From Chlorobaculum limnaeum (lineage in GTDB: Bacteria; Bacteroidota; Chlorobiia; Chlorobiales; Chlorobiaceae), in assembly GCF_001747405.1 (NCBI RefSeq), contig NZ_CP017305.1:1-64000 (forward strand): a stretch of 64,000 nucleotides of DNA, read 5' to 3'. The notes beneath the pieces were generated by a model that saw only the letters and a program-made list of their open reading frames with translations, had not been told where the DNA came from and did not search any database. Every line of letters starts with the position of its first letter. Position 1 is the first letter of the stretch. A program made the translations under genes and the position numbers. Positions 61,519 to 64,000 of this stretch are shown in pieces.

Positions 61519-62247
61519 ATGTTCCGCATCAGTCTTGAAGAGTTCGAAGGCCCCCTCGACCTTCTGCTGTTTTTCATCAAGCGCGACGAGCTTGATATTT
61601 ACAACATTCCGGTCTCGAAAATCACCGGCGATTTTATCGCCTACATTCACGCTATGCGGAGGCTCAATCTCGAAGTGGCCGCCGAGTTTATCTACATGGC
61701 GTCGATGCTCATGAGCATCAAGGCGCGGATGCTGCTTCCCCGCGCGGAACCAGAGGCTGGCGATGCTGATGAGTTCGACCCGCGAACCGAGCTGGTGCAG
61801 CGCCTGCTCGAATACAAACGGATCAAAGAGGGGGCGTCCGAACTGGAGCTGATGGCGCTCGACCGGGAGCGGATGTTTCCGCGCGGTTATTTCGAGGAGC
61901 TGGCGCCTGCGGTGATCGACGAGCTGGACGAGCCGGTCAATCGCCCGACGCTCTACCACCTCATGCTGGCCTGGCAGTCGGTGCTCGACAACATGCCGAA
62001 GGAGCGCACGCAGAACGTGACCGACGCTCCGGTGACGGTCGAGGAGCAGAGCGCCCTCATCATGGCGCGTCTCGGCGAGCGGGTGCAGGTGTCGTTCACC
62101 TCGCTTTTCAGTGAACTTCGCGAAGCGATCGTGATTGTCGTGACCTTTCTGGCCGTGCTCGAACTGTGCCGCAACCGCAAAATCTCCGTCATCGTCAAGG
62201 AGGGCGTCAACGATTTCTGGATTTCGCAGACAGCACTTGCCGATTAA
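61519..62247 (+). CDS. scpA: Segregation and condensation protein A
   Basis: Kleisin subunit of the SMC-ScpAB condensin that compacts the chromosome. The product of 242 residues begins MFRISLEEFEGPLDLLLFFI, the ScpA signature, and has the helical segment VAAEFIYMASMLMSIKARMLLP. The winged-helix end, TFLAVLELCRNRKISVI, binds the SMC head. I set the start at ATG 61519 because the conserved sequence begins there; a longer frame from 61471 adds 16 non-conserved residues. scpB and smc are not in the window. Confidence 0.93.
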   Translation: MFRISLEEFEGPLDLLLFFIKRDELDIYNIPVSKITGDFIAYIHAMRRLNLEVAAEFIYMASMLMSIKARMLLPRAEPEAGDADEFDPRTELVQRLLEYKRIKEGASELELMALDRERMFPRGYFEELAPAVIDELDEPVNRPTLYHLMLAWQSVLDNMPKERTQNVTDAPVTVEEQSALIMARLGERVQVSFTSLFSELREAIVIVVTFLAVLELCRNRKISVIVKEGVNDFWISQTALAD

Positions 62248-62267
62248 CCTTATAACTCCATAAGCCC

Positions 62268-63551
62268 ATGCCTGAAATCGCGCCGTTCAAGGGGATTATT
62301 TACGGCCCCGATCTCGCCGGGGACGCTGCCCGGCTGATCTGCCCGCCGTACGACGCCATTCCGCCCGCCATGCAGCAGGAGCTGTACGAGAGCTCCGATT
62401 TCAACGCTGTCCGGCTGGAGCTGCCCGCCGAGCCGGATCCCTACGCCGCCTCCTCGACACGGCTTCGCGAGTGGCTGGCGTCGGGCGTTTTGGTGCAGGA
62501 CGGCGAACCCGCTCTCTATCCCTGCTTCCAGAGCTTTGAGGACGAGCAGGGCGTGACGCACACGCGAAAGGGGCTTTTCGTCGCGCTCCGGCTCTACGAC
62601 TTCGCCGAAGAGCAGGTGCTGCCCCACGAGCGCACGCTCTCGGGGCCGAAGGCTGACCGGCTGAAGATGTTCCGCGAAACCGGTGCGAACATCAGCAGTA
62701 TTTTCGGCCTCTATGCCGATCCCTCCCGCCAGGTTGACGAGGCGATCAGCGAGTTCGCCGCGCAGCACGAGCCGCTCATCGACGCCACCTTTCAGGGTGT
62801 GCGCAACCGCCTGTGGCGCGTGACCGACCCCGCCCTCGTCGCCGCCGCGCAGTCGGTGCTGGCCGGGCTGAAGGTCTACATCGCCGACGGTCACCATCGT
62901 TACGAAACCGGACTGGCGTACCGGAACGAACGGGCAGCGGCGAACCCCGCTCACACGGGGCGTGAGCCGTATAATTATATCATGACTTATCTGGCCAACA
63001 TTTACGACGAGGGCCTGCTGATTCTGCCAATACACCGTCTCGTGCACGGCATCGAGCTGTTCGAGCCGGAGAGCTTCATCAAGCGTCTCGACCGCTGGTT
63101 CACCGTGTGGGCGCTACCGGGCCGGAGTGCGCTTGAAGAATTTCTGGAGACGGGCGGCTCGGCAATGGTGTTCGGAATCGTGCTGCCCGATCTGGTGCTC
63201 GGCATCTCGCTCGATCCGAAGCCTTCAGAGGCGCTGTCGTCGCCCGTGCCGGAGGCGTTGCAGAGCCTCGACGTGGTGGTGCTGCATGATCTCGTGCTCG
63301 GCCAGATACTTGGCATCTCCGCCGAGGCAATGGCGAGCCAGAGCAATCTTGTCTACGTGAGCAAAATGGGCGATGTGTTCGACGCCGTGGCTTCCGGCAA
63401 GGCGCAGGTTGGCATGGTGCTCAGGCCGGTGAGGGTCGAACAGGTGATCTCGGTCTCCGTTTCGGGCGAAGCGATGCCGCAGAAATCCACCTGGTTCTAC
63501 CCGAAGGTGATGACCGGCATGGTTTTTCACTCTCTGGAGAAGGAGGCATGA
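62268..63551 (+). CDS. DUF1015 family protein
   Basis: 427-residue cytoplasmic protein of the DUF1015 family, whose biochemical function is not established (sometimes called HTH-free SpoOJ-like). Family hallmarks are [10 protein letters not shown] near residue 27, [12 protein letters not shown]-like [18 protein letters not shown] near residue 206 and [18 protein letters not shown]. It sits 20 bases after scpA and overlaps tsaE by four bases, so all three are probably one transcript. Confidence 0.88.
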   Translation: MPEIAPFKGIIYGPDLAGDAARLICPPYDAIPPAMQQELYESSDFNAVRLELPAEPDPYAASSTRLREWLASGVLVQDGEPALYPCFQSFEDEQGVTHTRKGLFVALRLYDFAEEQVLPHERTLSGPKADRLKMFRETGANISSIFGLYADPSRQVDEAISEFAAQHEPLIDATFQGVRNRLWRVTDPALVAAAQSVLAGLKVYIADGHHRYETGLAYRNERAAANPAHTGREPYNYIMTYLANIYDEGLLILPIHRLVHGIELFEPESFIKRLDRWFTVWALPGRSALEEFLETGGSAMVFGIVLPDLVLGISLDPKPSEALSSPVPEALQSLDVVVLHDLVLGQILGISAEAMASQSNLVYVSKMGDVFDAVASGKAQVGMVLRPVRVEQVISVSVSGEAMPQKSTWFYPKVMTGMVFHSLEKEA

Positions 63552-63976
63552 GGGGAGAGTTGCTGTCGGGTTCTGCGGACGAAACCCGCGAGTACGCGCG
63601 GCGCTTCGCCGCCGGATTGCAGCCCGGCGACGTGGTCTGCCTCACCGGCAATCTCGGCGCGGGCAAGACCGAGTTCATGCGCGGCATCACCGAGGCGTTC
63701 GGCTGTGAGGAGCAGCTCTCCAGCCCCACCTTTTCGCTGATGAATATTTATGAAGGTTCGATGCGAGGGCGTCCGGTCGAGCTGCACCACTTCGATCTCT
63801 ACCGGATCGAATCGGAAAAGGAGCTTGATTCCGCCGGGTTCGACGACTATCTTTCGGGGCCATATCTCTCGGTGGTGGAGTGGGGCGAGCGCTTCGCCTC
63901 GCTGGAGCGGCGCTATACACGCCGCGTGCACCTCTTCATCGCCGGGGAGAGTCAGCGGAAAATTGTCATAACCTGA
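63548..63976 (+). CDS. tsaE: tRNA threonylcarbamoyladenosine biosynthesis ATPase TsaE
   Basis: Small ATPase that drives the TsaBD complex making t6A37 in tRNAs reading ANN codons. The 142-residue product has the P-loop [15 protein letters not shown] near residue 38, the [11 protein letters not shown] switch and HHFDLYRI, a family signature, and EWGERF near the end. It overlaps the DUF1015 stop by four bases, and a gene starting with MKILA follows within ten bases. Confidence 0.93.
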   Translation: MRGELLSGSADETREYARRFAAGLQPGDVVCLTGNLGAGKTEFMRGITEAFGCEEQLSSPTFSLMNIYEGSMRGRPVELHHFDLYRIESEKELDSAGFDDYLSGPYLSVVEWGERFASLERRYTRRVHLFIAGESQRKIVIT

Positions 63977-63985
63977 AGCGGCTTC

Positions 63986-64000
63986 ATGAAGATACTTGCC
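63986..64000 (+). CDS. Start of next gene, probably tsaB (partial)
   Basis: The window ends after ATGAAGATACTTGCC, which encodes MKILA, ten bases after tsaE. TsaB proteins commonly start MKILAIDTS and often follow tsaE. Only five codons are visible, so the identity is an inference from position. Confidence 0.4.

Overview
The window looks like chromosomal DNA of a green sulfur bacterium (Chlorobiaceae, most like Chlorobaculum). The basis is gene content and order: dnaN-recF-DUF721 at the left edge next to the replication-origin region, a divergent sulfide:quinone reductase, an ArsA-type ATPase with an HSP20-like tail, an indolepyruvate:ferredoxin oxidoreductase, a flavodiiron protein, and moderately GC-rich housekeeping genes with AT-rich spacers. 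The assignment rests on recognition only; no database search was run.

Layout. 1-2.5 kb: dnaN, recF and a DciA-like gene. 2.6-8.2 kb (minus strand): flavodiiron protein, family-B DNA polymerase and mnmG, with mnmG bracketed by two ParB-type parS sites. 8.9-12.8 kb (minus): the N-terminal half of ClpB, a small unknown gene and two BatA/BatB-like VWA membrane proteins. 13.1-20.0 kb: a tolC-usp-emrA-emrB efflux operon on the minus strand, divergent from a GAF/AAA+ sigma-54 activator, with a sigma-54-type promoter between them. 20.2-26.8 kb: a lipoprotein and a complete seven-gene mrpABCDEFG cation/proton antiporter operon. 26.9-40.4 kb: two very large STAND-type conflict proteins flank a metabolic cluster (aminotransferase, ACT regulator, PaaK-like CoA ligase, IorAB). 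One is TIR-NACHT-pentapeptide-WD40 with nine near-identical WD40 blades. The other is a DUF4062-like-NACHT-FGE/C-type-lectin protein whose C-terminus looks like the variable region of a diversity-generating retroelement (DGR). A VapBC module with a damaged toxin follows. 40.5-47.3 kb: ArsA ATPase, sulfide:quinone reductase with a 52-residue companion, an esterase, a nitroreductase, a potassium channel and a DUF1997-like gene. 47.5-58.5 kb: prfA, rseP, dxr, tRNA-Val(TAC), acyP, ftsH, pyrF, glmS, an SDR epimerase and an RRM protein. 59.0-64.0 kb: amtB-glnB ammonium module, a TPR protein, scpA, a DUF1015 gene, tsaE and the first codons of what is probably tsaB.

How it fits together. Most of the window is core metabolism and replication. 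The accessory part is 26.8-40.4 kb, where two NLR-like proteins that appear to diversify by different routes (block duplication of WD40 blades, and adenine-directed mutagenesis of a lectin-fold tail) sit about 6 kb apart. No reverse transcriptase, template repeat or Avd gene is visible here, so any DGR machinery acting on the second protein must lie elsewhere or be lost. No rRNA, CRISPR array, insertion sequence or prophage was seen.
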